This document shows positions 13,083 through 26,445 of a DNA stretch of 64,000 bases, in pieces. Location of the stretch: NCBI GenBank assembly GCA_023630585.1, contig CM042562.1, forward strand, positions 9,698,684 to 9,762,683, in the 5' to 3' direction. This DNA is from Cranoglanis bouderius. Taxonomy: Eukaryota > Chordata > Actinopteri > Siluriformes > Cranoglanididae. How positions within the stretch are numbered: position 1 is the first letter of the stretch; every line of letters begins with the position of its first letter. The position numbers and the translations under genes are program-made. The notes beneath the pieces were generated by a model. That model was not told the origin of the DNA and searched no databases. It was given only the letters and a program-made list of their open reading frames with translations.

Positions 13083-13550
13083 TAGGGCTGTAATGATCAG
13101 ACAGTTGGAATCAATGAATCAATTATTATCAATTATAATTGATTAGAAATGGATTATTAGTGAAAAGATAGGCAACTGTACAAAATAATTCACATTATTT
13201 TAGATATAATGTGTACAAAATATATCAGATTTTGAAACTGATGTGTAAATAGGCTACCAAGGTGATTTCCCCATAACTCTGATAATTAAAATAATCCTTC
13301 TCTACATTATCATTTGCCAATTAATAATAGCCCAACCTCAGATTATGAACAAAGTTGGTCAAATCTCATTGCATCATATAAAATCTTAGAAGATTCAGTG
13401 CTATTGTCAAATATGGGATTGCTGCTTTAAGAATCAAAATTGTATTGTATCATATCGTAGCAGAGTTATTATTATTGTCAAATACCAAATCACTGTCTTA
13501 AGAATCAAAATCATAACCTATTGTGTGGAATCCTGAGGTTTACACCCCTA
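13083..13550. mobile_element. Possible hAT-like MITE
   Basis: The left TAGGGCTGTAATGATC and the complement of the right end, CTAGGGGTGTAAACCTC, look like eroded hAT-type termini. The interior repeats a block (CTTTAAGAATCAAAATTGTA, later CTTAAGAATCAAAATCATAA). No clear 8-bp duplication. Confidence 0.3.
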
Positions 13551-14695
13551 GTACACAGAGGAACTGTGCCAAATTAAACCATCATTTGTAAGAAATGCAC
13601 TTGTATTTTCAACAGTGTCAGACTCTGAAAGAAAAGTTCACACTTACTTAATCTTACCTGTAACTTATTTCACAATGTTCCCCTGTTTCCTGCAATAAAA
13701 ACACCCACTAAATACACACCCCAACCTTTAGTGATAAACCCTCTTAATCCTCCTCATGTGGTTTCTCTAAGCGTGAAGGAAAAGCTTTCTGTATCTCTGA
13801 TGCTGTTGCACTCTTGGTTTTGGGCCCCATACAGCCTTGTGTTATTGAGGGGAGTAGAAGAACTCCAGATGGCTCTGCTTGTTCAAAGCTCAGCACACCG
13901 TGACAAACACCTTCCCCAGCTGCTCCTCTCATTCAGGAATGCCGCAGGATACAGAAGTCTGGCTCTGGGATTTCATCCCCACTTATAGACTCGCAGCCTC
14001 CATCATCTCCATCACTCCACTTTCATTACAGTAGAGTGGAGACTGATGTTAAACACGTTGACTGGTAGACCACAGAGCAGTTGTGGTTGTTAACCTTCTA
14101 CATTTCTTCTCTTAAGTATTACTTTACAGGAATGTACTCCTGCTCATAAATTGTATACCTGCATTATCAACATCTTGCTTGTGTATTTATTTGTTCAGTT
14201 ATTACCTGCAGAGGGAAAAATCACTAGCTAGCTCCCTATATGAAAAGAAATCAGGTGTAGGTGTACAGTATCTGATAAAATGTGCACTGATTGTAAAAAG
14301 AGAGAGGGGGGGGGGGGAATCTAATGTGGGGGTTGTCCAATTACTTTATGTATCTCTGAAACTTTAAAAGAAATCATTTGTTTGTCTTTTTCCTCAGTCT
14401 TTTCGCTAGCTATCCCAGTGGTTCATACATCATTGACGCATTACAATTAATCAAGCATTTCACTTTTGGTGATATGATGAAAATGGTGTTTTGAGCAACT
14501 ATTTTGCAGGTGTAAAAGACACATAGTCTTCACAAGGATTTGCTTTCTTTTTTCGAGGTTCATGGTTTACTGTGACCAAGAGCCTGACACATTAGGTGCT
14601 ATTGTTGTCACTTTGGAAAGTGGCAATCATACTTGGAGGCCTCACCTTTAATTCTGACATGATGATTGGCCCCTTTCTGAGTGTAAGAATGGTTA

Positions 14696-14737
<42 letters not shown>

Positions 14738-15059
14738 TTGTCTCACTTTTTCATCAGCAAGCCCAATCATAGCTGACTTGTCTCCTACTCAGCAATTGTC
14801 AACAGGCCTATAAAATAACTAACAAAGACCTTTTATAATGTTGATAATAGAGAGGATTTGCTTCAGCCTTCTGTGATACCAGGATCAAGTTTTATGATGG
14901 AATTCCTAGTTGATTTCAACTTTTGGAAGAAAAAAAACACATAATATCATCCCAGGGGTAATGAAAGTTGGATGTGTATGAAATACCTTAAGTTAGAAGC
15001 TTTACATTTTTAAAATCTCCTCTTCACTCTGTGGTCTTACGTCTTCTGCTTTCAAAAGT
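13551..15059. other. Non-coding sequence, no gene recognised
   Basis: Contains the CA repeat at 14697 and a G-run at 14308-14318. Opposing frames at 13731-13988 and 13744-13932 have no recognisable homology. Confidence 0.6.
14697..14736. repeat. (CA)n microsatellite
   Basis: About 20 CA units. Confidence 0.97.
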
Positions 15060-15109
15060 TAGTTTTTCACAGGGCTCTGCTCTAGGGCTGCTGTTTTGTT
15101 TCCTTATAT

Positions 15110-15379
15110 ATGCTATGTCTGGGTACAGACATTATTCATAGACATGGTATTAGCTTCCACTGCTATGCTGATGACACACCTCTATATGTTTCAGCAAAGC
15201 CAGATAACAGACACCAGCTCAGTGACGAGTTGAGTTGGATGCTGAGTACCTTCCTCCTACTTAAATCTAACAAGACAGAAGCACACCTACTAAAACTGTG
15301 GGCAGCTAGAAATAAGCTTTCTGATTATGAATTAATCATCATTCAGTGCAGCAGTGAAAGACCTTGGTGTGATTATTGA
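15110..15379 (+). pseudogene. LINE reverse transcriptase fragment with YADD
   Basis: An 89-codon frame holds HGISFHCYADDTPLYVSAKP, the reverse-transcriptase motif C of L2-like LINEs, and about 60 residues after it. Upstream, the expected SVLGPLLF block survives only as degenerate bases around 15070-15110. Downstream (15380 on) the frame shifts. No activity is possible. Confidence 0.75.
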
Positions 15380-15568
15380 TTCCAGCTTCTTAGCTAAAGC
15401 TCATGTGCATGCACTTATTCATCTCAGAAACATTCTAAGCTACGCAATTTAATGGCTATACATGGTGTAGAAAAAATTGTTTTATTACATCTAGGTTGGA
15501 CTATATTTATGCATCACTGTCTTGATGTTCCAGCAGGTTCATAAACATGCTCCAGTTAGTCCAGTTAG

Positions 15569-15740
15569 GGCAGTGGTAGCTCAGTGGTTAAGATGTTGGG
15601 CTACTGATTGGAAGGTTGTGAGTTCAAATCCCAGCACCACCAATCTGCCACTGTTGGGCCCTTGAGCAATGTTCTTAACCCTCATCTGCTCTGATGTATA
15701 AATGTAAGTATCTCTGGATAATGGCGTCTGCCAAATGCTG
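15569..15740 (+). mobile_element. tRNA-derived V-SINE-like element inside LINE relic
   Basis: A box TGGTAGCTCAGTGGTTA, B box GTGAGTTCAAATCCC, then CCACTGTTGGGCCCTTGAGC, and a core/tail TCTGGATAATGGCGTCTGCC. Resembles SINEs known from catfish and other fishes. Confidence 0.85.
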
Positions 15741-16840
15741 ACAATCCCCAAGCAAACTTATGGTCTTCCATGACTGCTTTATTCAAAAAGTGCAGGTTCT
15801 TTCTCGATACCTAGAATAATGAAAATGGCATAGGGAGGCAGATCATTTTCAGACAAAGCTCCCCAGATATGGAATAGTCTTTCTGCTTGGGACTCAGGTG
15901 TATTTCCAATCATTAGGTCTAGGTTGCAAACTTATTTGTTGAGTCAGGCATTTTGTTAAATAGGTTTTCTCGTAGGCACAGGTGCAGATCTGGGGGTTCC
16001 TTGGCATAGAGAATTATTCTAAATTGGGATATTTCATGCTGTTGCCCTCCTTCTGCCATGTGATCACTCAGGTTTGTTGATGGTAGAGTGGCTGGCTGCT
16101 TTATGTCCCAGGGTGCTCTCATGCCTGGCTAACCTCCTGACTCTCCCTTTTAGCTAGGCTGTCATAGGTAGACCTGCCAGAGTCTCTCATGGTGTACACC
16201 TTTTTAAACCACTGTAGGATAAGAGCCTACCTAATAATTAGTTCCCTCTCTTGCTGTAGAGCTGTGCTTGCGCTCCTGATCCACACCAGATTGTGACACA
16301 CTTTTGCTGTGGCTCGTCTCACGCTCTGGACTTCTATTCTGTTCCTTCTGCTTCTTCATCTCAAACTTTCTGCTGCTGTGGATGGTCCTACATCGATACT
16401 GTAAAGATCTGCACTTAATAAAAATGTTTATGCCCAAGTCCCACCCTTGCTTCAGTGGATATTCTCACCTGGATACTGTAGATTTGTACGTAAGAACTGC
16501 TGATTCAATTATAAAGAATTTCTTCTCCTTATCCCAGGACTCTTATTCAGAATATGCTCATACTGAACATCCTTTCATCACACTTCATACTGTTTGCCTT
16601 TATACTTTACACTACAACTATACGTATACTGTAATGATTTGTAATTCCATACTCAAAAGTTGATGGTTCCATATTGAGTCTGGTTCCTCTCAGGGTATTC
16701 TTCCTCATCTCGTCTTGGGCAGGTTCCTTTGCCACTGTTGCCTCTGGCTTCGTCATTAGGGATCTAGATCTACGTCTGGATTGCTGTAAAACTCCTGTGA
16801 CAATATCTGCTGTTAGAAGCAAAGCACAAAAAAAAAAAAA

Positions 16841-18600
16841 AATGGTATTGAAAATAGATATTAATGTTTGTTATTCTCAGAGGTTTGGACAGATAAGAAT
16901 TGATAAATCTGGTTTTGCACTCCATCCTGTTTAGTATGCAAGTACGTGTATATACATACTACATATGCACATACATATGCAATTAGTCAATCGAGATCAC
17001 TGATGCTTGTCTTGCAATCTGTAATGATTATAAATGTGTATGTTAAATGTTAAAGAGTTCTCCAGCAAACCCATGGATTTCATATTTGTCTTTAAATAAT
17101 GGCAGCTCAGGTTGTGCACCAATGGAGAACATCATTAAAACTAGACCATTTTTCTCAGATTGACTGGTGCATGACGTACATGTTATATTGGCATGGAAAA
17201 TTATGAAGCGTTTAAGATACTCTCGAGCCCATTAAAAAGCGTGTTACATATTTAACCTTTCCAATTTTCTGTGTCTCTGTGAATCTTTTTCAGCTTTTTC
17301 GAATAGCATTCATTCCAAACAAAGTTTTCTTACCATTACAGAACAGAGCAATAGAGTGAATGGTTTTCAGAAATGAAAGTCTTACTGGATTTACAGTAAT
17401 AAATATTAAGCCCCAAACTTATTGCTGCAGTTGGCTTTAGTACTTCCATTAAAACAATGTCTACCTTTACCACAGTTACTGTTAATAAATGTAATATCTG
17501 CTTGGTGATTTTTAGTAATTTGTGAGGGATGCTTTAAAAAGGCAGTTATTCAAAATTTGATCTCATATTCCCCTGACACTGAATGTTTATTACACTATGG
17601 AGGTATTTTATGGTAACTAATGAGCAATTACAAATTGCAATGCTCAATATTCCCTGAAGCAATGTGACCAAATGAAGCTCTGTCAATCACAGACATGTAT
17701 AAGTACCTGATCTTTCCTATAAATCACATACAGCTACTTAATAAGGTTAGAAGGTTAATCAGAAGCTCTTTGTTTACAACAAAGTACTTACTACTTAAGC
17801 CTCTCATGCTGAATATTTCCATGCTATAATCCTTTTTATCAGAATGTTCCTGCATTTTCTTATGAGCTCTTACCACTAAGGGTGCCACTAAACTGAAAAC
17901 ATGACCATGCCATTGTGTATATATGACATACTTGGCCATACTTGGGTGCTTTGAACCCTGTGCTGGTAACTTTTAGAACAACTCAACAGGTTTTTTTTTT
18001 TTTTTTTGTAAATATTTTCTTACAGTACAATAAAATAGCCTTTTCCTTTACTTTTGAAAAAATAAACTGAAATGAAGATTATATACATACATAGAATCTG
18101 TACTGAGCTTATTGTGATCCATATCAATCAGCCTAAATTGCAAAGAAAGGGACTCAATGAGTCCTCAAGGCTACCTGACTGCAGTGCACAGGTGATCAGG
18201 TCTCCTCCCAAGATGCATGCATTAGTAATCTGTAGGCATGCATGGAGAGGGAGAAAAGGAGTGAGAGAGGGTCTCATTGCACTCAGCAAACATCAGCAGG
18301 CACGCATCATCTTCATTGACCTTATCAGAGTGGTGCTCATTGGAGGCTGGCACTCTGGGTCCACTCTGACTGGCTCCAGCACTCTCTCAGCCTTATTAGT
18401 GTGCTGCAGGCATCTTCGTATCACCATGACAATCTGCTGCTCATAAACAATGTAGCAGCAATGGGACATCCACTCGGACTGGAGCAGACATGATGGTAAG
18501 GGATAAAGACTACAGGCACAAAACCACAAATATCTAGCATAATGATCTTTACATGATCCTAATCTCTTTACATGTTTTCAATTCCCTGTACTAATGCTCA
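16841..18600. other. Non-coding sequence, no gene recognised
   Basis: AT-rich and low in obvious repeats apart from a T-run at 17990-18007. A frame at 18072-18446 has no domain signature. Confidence 0.6.
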
Positions 18601-20410
18601 ATTCAATTCAATTTATTTATGAAGTGATTTTAACAATGGACATTGTCACAGAGCAGCTTTACAGAAATTTGGTTATAAAATTAAAATTAAAATTTTTAAT
18701 TTATCCCTAATGAGCAAGCCAGGGGTGAAAGTGGCAAGGAAAAACTCCCTGAGATGACATAAGGGGCAAACCTTGAGAGGAACTAGACAGCATCCAAATA
18801 ATCCAGTTTACCAAAACACTCATGACTCCTCCAGGTCTGTGCCTTTACCCCTAAGAGAAAAGTGTATTAACAAATGGCTTGACTAAACAAATGTGTTTTC
18901 AGCCTAGACTAGATTGTGTCTGAGTCCCAAACACTATTTGGAAGGCTGTTCCATAACCGTGGGGCTTTGTAAGAGAAAGTTCTTCCCCCTCTTGTAGCTT
19001 TATTTATTCGAGGTACCAACAAAGAGCCTGCACCTTTTGATCGAAGCAGGCGTGGCGGATCATAAAAGACCAGAAGTTCACTCAAGTACTACGGTGTGAG
19101 ACCATTCAGTGCTTTATAGATCAACAGTAGTATTTTATAATCGATGCAAAATTTTATTGGCAGCCAATGCAGTGTGTATAGGATAACAAAAGCATGAATT
19201 ACTTTTTTTCTGCATCATGTAGTGACATTATATTTCTTATCTTAACATTATTTATGAGATGAAAGAAGGCTGTCTTAGTAATATTATCTTCATGAGCTTC
19301 AAATGAGAGACTGGAGTCAATAATCACACCAAGGTCTTTTACTGCTGCACATGATGTAACTGAAAGGCCATCCAAAGTTATTATGTAATCAGAAAGCTTA
19401 CTTCTAGCTGCCTGTGGTCCCTGTAGAAGTGCTTCTGTCTTGTCATCTTCTGTCTTGAATTAAAGTAGGAGGAAGTTACTCAGCATCCGGTGTCTAATGC
19501 CCTTTACAAATTCCTCAACTTTATAAAGCTGATGTCTCTCATCTGGCTTTGCTGAAACATAAAACTATGTGTCATCAGCATAACAGTGAAAGCTAATACC
19601 ATGTTTACAAATAATTGTACCCAGAAAAAATCAGCGGGCCTAAAACAGAACCTTGTGAAACACCAGGCTTTACCTTAGTATAAAGAATTTCAAATGTGTC
19701 GAATTCATGTCCAGGTTTTTGTGTGATGCCTAGAATATCATTAAAAGTAACAGTGACACCTCCTCCTCTGCCAGTTACTACTAGCTTCATTTAATGCTAC
19801 ATACTCATTTGGTTTAATCACATAGTCTCTAATGGTGGAACCTGAGTGACAACTCAAGGCAGTTAGCAGACATTTTAGCCTGCTTGTCTACTCCTTGGCT
19901 TTGGCTCTGGATTGTCACTGATTAACTGGGCCTATTCCGAGACTAATTTTATGTGCCATAAAATAGAGTCTCCTATAACCAGAGCACTTTCAACAGGATT
20001 CTCAGCGGGCGCTTCACTGAGGAGAGCAAACCTGTTTGACACATGAAGCAGAGAGGAGTAGTGCTCCCATGGGCGAGCCTTAGCGTTAGCTTTGGCTTTG
20101 CAGTTATGCCGCCGAGTTATCACCCCCACATCAGCCCCACTGTGAGGGATCTAATGCCTAACTCTGCCTAAAGTATCTAACTTTCTCCAACAAAAAGAGC
20201 ATGCTGCCCTCATGCTTGGTAACCTTCTCTGGCATCTGGATGCAATCCTCTAATGCTACAATCTTCTCCATCAGTGAGCTAACTTATATACATTTATCAC
20301 AAAGAATGCTACTACTAATGATGGAAGAAGAATGACTAAACATCCAGCACTCAACACACTGAACAAGCCGAATATTTGCCATGTTAAACGTACCTTAGTC
20401 GAACCTTTGT
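18601..20410 (-). mobile_element. L2-clade LINE relic, antisense, with ORF1 esterase trace
   Basis: On the minus strand the 3' tail is at 18601-18680 (ending TTGAATTGAATT). Above it come broken reverse-transcriptase blocks, including KPGVSQGSVLGPLIF (19605-19790) and a YADD-region equivalent near 19560-19590. From 19932 to 20129 a frame has SALVIGDSILWHIKL, the GDSI motif of the SGNH esterase found in ORF1 of some fish L2 elements. At 20270-20390 lies a Cys-rich relic (RLVQCVECWMFSHSS). Stops and gaps throughout; it appears that most of ORF2 5' is lost. Confidence 0.75.
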
Positions 20411-20611
20411 TAAGATGATTTTAGGCAGATCTGAAATGGACGGCCTCTGCTTGCTGTCTTTAGATGAAAAAACAGAAGGAAAAAGTGAAAAATATTACAA
20501 ATGAAAAGCATAGTGCAAAATTATTGATTGCGCTATTGTGTTTCCTTTTTCTTACCTATATGCACATCAACTGATTCTGTAATTATACTCACCAAAATAT
20601 GTTACTCACAT

Positions 20612-21535
20612 ATACACAACTCATTGAAAGTTTGGGGAGACCTTGATTCAAAAAAAAAAAAAAAAAAAAAAATGTGAGAAAATATTCCAATCATTCAAAA
20701 CACACTGTAAAGACGTACAAAATATACCTGAAGAGGAAGGAGGTAGTGCTATCTGTAATGGAATGGTCTGCATTCTCAGAAATAAAGGTACCAGGCTTTA
20801 TTTTTCCTTGCTTTTATGACATCTTTTGTACCTTTAGTGTTTTATATTCTACCTGAAAACATGAGTATAGTGTAGCTTTAAAAAAAAAAAAAAAATTAAA
20901 AGGTACAATAAGGACCACTGATGTACCTTTAAACTTATTCCTCATGCACCTTTTCAACCAAAAGATTCATATTAAATATAGAAAAGATATACCCTTGATA
21001 GTGACACTGCAGTGACAAGAAAAAGTACCATCTACAGTACATCTACAGTACATTTATTTACAGTACATCTATTTCTGAAAGTATGGTTGTGGTGGATCCA
21101 GAGCCTAATAACACAGGGTGCCAATAACACTAAATAAATAACAATAAAATTCACCCTGAATGGGAAGCCGGACCTTCACAGGACACCATACACTCACACA
21201 TTCACAACTAGGGGCACTTTATCTTAGCCAATCTACCTACCTGAGTGCATGCTTTTGGACAGTGGGAGGAAACCTGAAAGACCAAGAGGAAACCCATATA
21301 AACACATGGAGAAGACAAAACTCCATACAGACAGTAACCTGAGCTCAAGCTTGAACCCAGGACCTCTGGGGCTATGAAGATCCATTGCATCTCTGTGCCA
21401 GCCTCAAAATAAATTGTAGTATTTAATACATGGTTGTTCACTCACAAGCTAACAAAGACAATGCAAATTTAATAAAAACATATAGTAAAAAAAGGCAAGT
21501 TACCCAAACTTTTGATGGACAGTATACCTCAGCAC
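20612..21535. mobile_element. Possible composite Tc1-like remnant
   Basis: Left CATTGAAAGTTTGGGGAGAC and right CCAAACTTTTGATGGACAGT resemble inverted Tc1/mariner termini. In between are poly-A tracts and an L2-tail-like repeat fragment (21090-21400). No transposase frame. Confidence 0.3.
21085..21405 (-). repeat. Degenerate copy of the 6.6-kb repeat family
   Basis: GGTGGATCCAGAGCCTAATA, ATGCTTTTGGACAGTGGGAG, ACACATGGAGAAGACAAAAC, GAACCCAGGACCTCTGGGG are in the expected order. Confidence 0.6.
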
Positions 21536-21852
21536 CTTTAAGCCATTATTAAGTAGACATGTGCTCATTGTTGTCAATCTCAAATAGAGTCTTAGTTTAG
21601 TAAGCCCCATTTTGCATTCAGCCTGTTTTAACTGTCGGTATTTTAAAGCGAGTTCACACACAGCTCCATGCTAGGTGATAACTGGGCAGTGGAATACCAT
21701 TCTCTGAACTCGGTGTGTGATGTATTCACAATCCTGCTCTATTCTTTCATGCTGCTTGTCAGTGTTTGGCAATGGGGACATAATTGCTAAGATGAAACAA
21801 TATACTGGGCATTTAGGAGTCCACTATGATGCTAAGTTCCTCCAGTAAAAAA

Positions 21853-21853
<1 letters not shown>

Positions 21854-21897
<44 letters not shown>
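21854..21897. repeat. (CT)n microsatellite
   Basis: About 21 CT units. Confidence 0.97.
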
Positions 21898-21899
<2 letters not shown>

Positions 21900-23429
21900 G
21901 CTATCCAGGCACACAGTAGGCAGCACAGTGCATGGATGAGGGTGTGTAGGCTCCTCTCCTCCTCTCACTGCTTTATTTGGCCTCATATTTAATGTGCAGC
22001 TCTACAGGCAGCAATGCATCAGGCTTGACCTCAGAAGTGCTGACTGTACAGCGAGGGTGGGGTTGACATGGGTCGGTGCTGTCTCCATCAGCCTCCAATA
22101 CTGCCTGTCATAGAGAGAATGTGTGGAGAAAGAGTAAGACAGCGAGTGTGGGATTTGAGGAGAACCGGAGCATGTGATGTGGATGAAATGGTGGATGAAA
22201 AAACAAAAAACAAAAGTTAAAGCCCATTTTACAGTCCATGCAGACAACAGAAATCAAATATAGTATAGAGAATACTAAAATGACATTTTGGTGGATGAGG
22301 GAGTTGTAAAAAGGTTTTGTCTGGCATTCTTAAGGTCATTGGTGATATTCTGTGTAATCATCTCACATTGTTTTTTATAGAACGTAAGCAGAGTAGTAGG
22401 AAAGGGAATTGTGAGAGGACAAAAAATTGAATGCATCTGGTTACACATTTGCTCGAGAAGTCAATACCACTTCACACAGGTGGGCAGTTACTGTAGATGC
22501 CACCACAGTAAGGAAAAAAACAACAACAAATGAGTCCTACCAAAAAGGAGAAAATCAATCTGTTTGCAGTAAATTAATCTACATTACCACTGCAGCAACT
22601 CCAGCAGCAACCTAGCAGAAACATCCATTATCTTTTGTGTGAGGGACTGTGTTATTGGCTAAGTAAAATGATGTATTGGCTAATAAAAAGACCTGAGCTA
22701 GTACATTGGCTTGTTGCTGCTTGCAGAGAACCACACATGTCCTCCTCTCAGAGACTTTGTCGACTCGACTTCCTTCCTCTACCTACAGAAATCAAAATCA
22801 ATCAAAATTGATTTTGAGATTATGTTTGTAAAAGGAAATGGGAAGAAAAGGCACATGGTCAAGCACTGTTTCTGTTTTTTTTTCCCAACGCGCACCTTAC
22901 ACTCATGAAGCATGCATTTGAATTTAGCAGTGTGTCAAACACCTCTCTTCATGTTGCACTGCTGCGGAGGAAAGAAGGAGAAAATAGATGCCAGGAAGTC
23001 AGACAGAAGACAATAGGAAAGAGTTTTATGTTCAGAATTGGGGAACTAAAAGCATAACAATGCTTCATATTCCCATTAAAAAAGGACAGACCAATTATGG
23101 ATAATCTATAGCTATATATAGTTGTCTATTACTAGGCTTGGCTGCAGTGTATGACCTCAAAAGCTTTTCTCGTTTTGTACAAGAGTTGTAAACATCATGT
23201 TCCCCAATACTTTGTGAGGTTTTATTGACTATTTTTTTTAACCCTGACATAGCCAGGAGATCTCAGCTGATCCAGACATACACTACATTCCTGAAGCTTC
23301 TAACTTGCAACTCCATTTTAATATAGTTAAATCATAGTATGCTGAACAAGCTTTAAGATGACTAAATGAATAATAAGCTAATGTTAAAATGTCTTGTTTT
23401 AAGCACAGTCACAGATTGTCCCTTTGTAT

Positions 23430-24105
23430 CAGCTTTCCATGTGTTCACGTTTGTTTTGGCCCTGTCTCTGCCCCATTCTACATTTGCTTATTACCCGATC
23501 GTACACACCTGTATTGTAATAGTTGATTAGTTTGATTAGTTTGCACATTTATACCCTGTTGCCTCTATGAAACTTTGTAAAGTTGTATCATGCTTTGTTC
23601 TGCTAAGTTAAGTTAAAGTTCTGTATACTTCCTAGTTTTGATTTCTGCCTGTATATTTTCATTTATAATTATCCATGCTGAAAAAAAACCAATAGAAACC
23701 ATCACAGAAATTCTAATGGTTTCCACTATAAATACCATTACAAACCATCAGCTGTTAACCATTAACACCATTACCAAATGGCTTCCATTACGTAGTAGGA
23801 CATATTAAGGATGTACGTCCGTAATGGTATCCACTAGACACCATTATAACATAACTTATAACATGCCACCAATAGAAGGCAACAGATTACCAGTATTGAC
23901 ACACAGGAACCATTACAGTTTCCATTAAAACCAATACAATTCCCATTATAACCATTAAAACCATTACAAATTCTATGATACTTTCTATTTTTTTCCCCAG
24001 CAGGACTGGCTTGCAATCTTGAGCCTGTCTGCCTGTGTTTTAACCTCAGTCTGGACCTCTGACTATGATTTCTGGCATGTCCTGCCTTCATGAACTGCAC
24101 GTTAC
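23430..24105 (+). repeat. LTR-like sequence interrupted by a MITE
   Basis: Pyrimidine-rich, CTG/TTTTG-rich text on both sides (23430-23660, 24000-24105) reads like parts of one degenerate LTR, with the CCATTA-rich element between. Weak inference. Confidence 0.25.
23674..23998. mobile_element. Putative MITE rich in CCATTA motifs
   Basis: Termini TGCTGAAAAAAAACCAATAG and the inverse of CTATTTTTTTCCCCAGCA are related. The interior has many ACCATTA and TAATGGT motifs that can pair with each other. It interrupts LTR-like sequence (23430-23660 and 24000-24100). Confidence 0.45.
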
Positions 24106-24174
24106 CAGTGTGAGATGATGTTTCACAGATAGCGAACTCAATCCATTTGGTCCATTTAACTCAATCTAAATTTC

Positions 24175-24260
24175 TTGGAAGGGAAGGTCGTGAGTTCTAA
24201 TCTTGTGCTTAAGCAAGGGCCTTTTGACTCCTTGGGCTATGTTCTCTATCAATTGTAAGT
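24175..24260 (+). repeat. Possible SINE remnant
   Basis: GGAAGGTCGTGAGTTCTAATC followed by AAGCAAGGGCC recalls the B box and body of the local SINE family. Too short to be sure. Confidence 0.35.
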
Positions 24261-26445
24261 TGTTTCACAACACGCTTGCTATTGCAATAAATAACTCTTG
24301 CTGTATCTTGATTTTGAAACTGTTATGTAGCTGATTCAGTATTTTTCAAAATAGCATCGCATTACCTGAACAATAATGCAGTTAAATGTCATTCACCTAG
24401 GAGAATTCAATTATTCTGCATGTCAAATTATTTCTGTCTTTATCTTTGCTCAGGTTGTTGCTCAACCAGCATACACTCATTTGGTTTATTATATGTTCTT
24501 GTCTGAATTTTATGCAAAGAGAATAACAAAACATGCCTGAATTATTCTACAACAGTAAATCTAAGGATGGATTCATGTTATGCTGTTACTCACTCTCTAA
24601 ACTGACTCTGATAGACTTTTCTGTCAGTGTTTTATAGCTCCACTCATTTCTGTCAAGGCTTAATTACCCCCCCTGCATCTCTAACGGGGATTTAAATCAT
24701 TCCTGCAGACGGCCCGGAGAACAGGGTGTGTGTTCCTGGAAGCACACTAGGTTTTACAGCCGTTCTAGGAGAGCACTACAGATTGATCAGAGGGGGGCAT
24801 TAACACTGAGTTCAAAGTTTGCAGTACTGCTCCAAGTCCAGTGGTGGACATATTTATTACAGAATCTGGGAAGTGCAAACAGACTTATGATGAATATTAA
24901 TGTGTGCGTGTATGCTGTATGAGCTTGCATACAGATGGATGTAGTGGTTTGATTGTATATATGGCGACATGTTAGAATCTCTGTTAAGGATAATCCAAAG
25001 ATTGACACAGCAAAAAAATGCAGCAAACTGAGAAAAATTATATTCAAAAGTCTTGTAACAATAGTTTAAATGAGGATTGGCTCAGCTTGTGGCTGAGTGC
25101 ATTGTGCTTCCTTTACTCTGCATTAAGGAATCGTATTCTGGGAATGTCCTGAGAGTCCTTTGTGAAGAAGCATGATGAATGAAAATGAATCTTTCATGAG
25201 ATTCAATGCAGTTGACTGAACCATATATTTTGTTGTGATTTTCAATAACAAAGGAGCAAAATGACATTTTCTTGCCTTGGAGTGAAATTGCACAGCTATT
25301 TATATTGTGATTAAAATAGGTGTATGGATTTTTTCCCTAGCATGTTGCAAAAGATCAAAGGTCGTATTAATAGCAGGGGCCATGAAAAAAAAATGGCACT
25401 GGAGGATCAAAATATCATTAACCTTTCAGACCCATAGCTGTCCTTTAAGAAGTCTATTCCTCCTCCTGCTCACAGGCTTACAAAGCAGAATCACATAGAT
25501 AAATAGAAAAGGAGGAAATGAGATGTAATTTGTGAAATGTGTCATAAGATGAATTTTTCACCAGCACAATGCATAATGCACAGTGCTCGTGGGGAGACTA
25601 TAATATATGCGACTCTGCAGAATTTTCATTTCCAGTGCAGGAATCAAAACCCAGTAATGTTCATGCCAAGATGCTTGTTGAAATAAGCCGTACTGTCCAC
25701 ACCTTGCATATCCACTTGTGTGCTTGAGCGGGTTCAGGCAAAAACAAAAAGAAGAACAAAAACGTACCAACCATTTTATTTGATGCCTCCTTCAACAGTA
25801 TGCCACCGCTGAACATGAAAGCAATTTAATCTGTTTTCTGTTAATTTGTCCTCTTTATAATACATCATTCAGTTAATTCAGAGAGCCAGTGAGGCACGTA
25901 AAAGCCTTTTCCACATTAATCCTGCATTGGAAAAAGCCCCAGGCCGATAAGAGCTGACTTGCAGGCTGTAAATCCTCCCCTTGCTCCAGCAACCCTCCAT
26001 GTTTGGACTAATTGCACTGTATTATCACCTCCCTGCTTTTGGCCAACCATCCAAACACCCTGACTTAGAATATTTTCCTCCTTTTTCAGAATGATATAAG
26101 AGAAGTGTGTGAGTTTATTTTGGGTTCCTTACATTGCTTGTGGGATTGCTCTTTGCTGACTCTTCAAAATGCTCTCTGGATAAGGTGCTTTGTGGTGGCA
26201 GTGGTAGAAAATTGCTGCTGCCGTTCTACAACTACTGTAACTGGTGCTGCCAACCTATTGTACTCTTAGGGCTGGTGATAAAGCTTTCAATCCTGCTTTC
26301 GCATAATTTTACCACTCTGCAAAAGCATTCTGCCACACAATGTCTAATGTTTAGATGTTATTTTGTATACCCCAGTGTTGTTGATTCTCTGACTGGTCAG
26401 AAAATTTCAATTAATTTTCAAAAATAGCAGGTCTAACAGTAGTAA

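Larger units (their letters stand above)
15060..16840 (+). mobile_element. L2-clade LINE relic with SINE insertion
   Basis: Reverse-transcriptase remnants (GISFHCYADDTPLYVSAKP at 15160-15210, the YADD catalytic block, then SNKTEAHLLKL and KLSDYELII) are followed by C-terminal relics around 15780-15990. The 3' UTR block at 16670-16830 (GAGTCTGGTTCCTCTCAGGG, TTGCCTCTGGCTTCGTCATT) ends in poly-A. The same family occurs at 18.6 and 38.7 kb. Frames are broken. Confidence 0.75.

Noticed and set aside
13731..13988. Opposing frames resembling an exon
   Set aside because: No domain, no convincing splice pair and no codon signature.
15569..15640. tRNA gene candidate with A and B boxes
   Set aside because: It is the head of a SINE: the sequence continues into the SINE body and tail and recurs at 26446 and elsewhere, and no clean cloverleaf was found.
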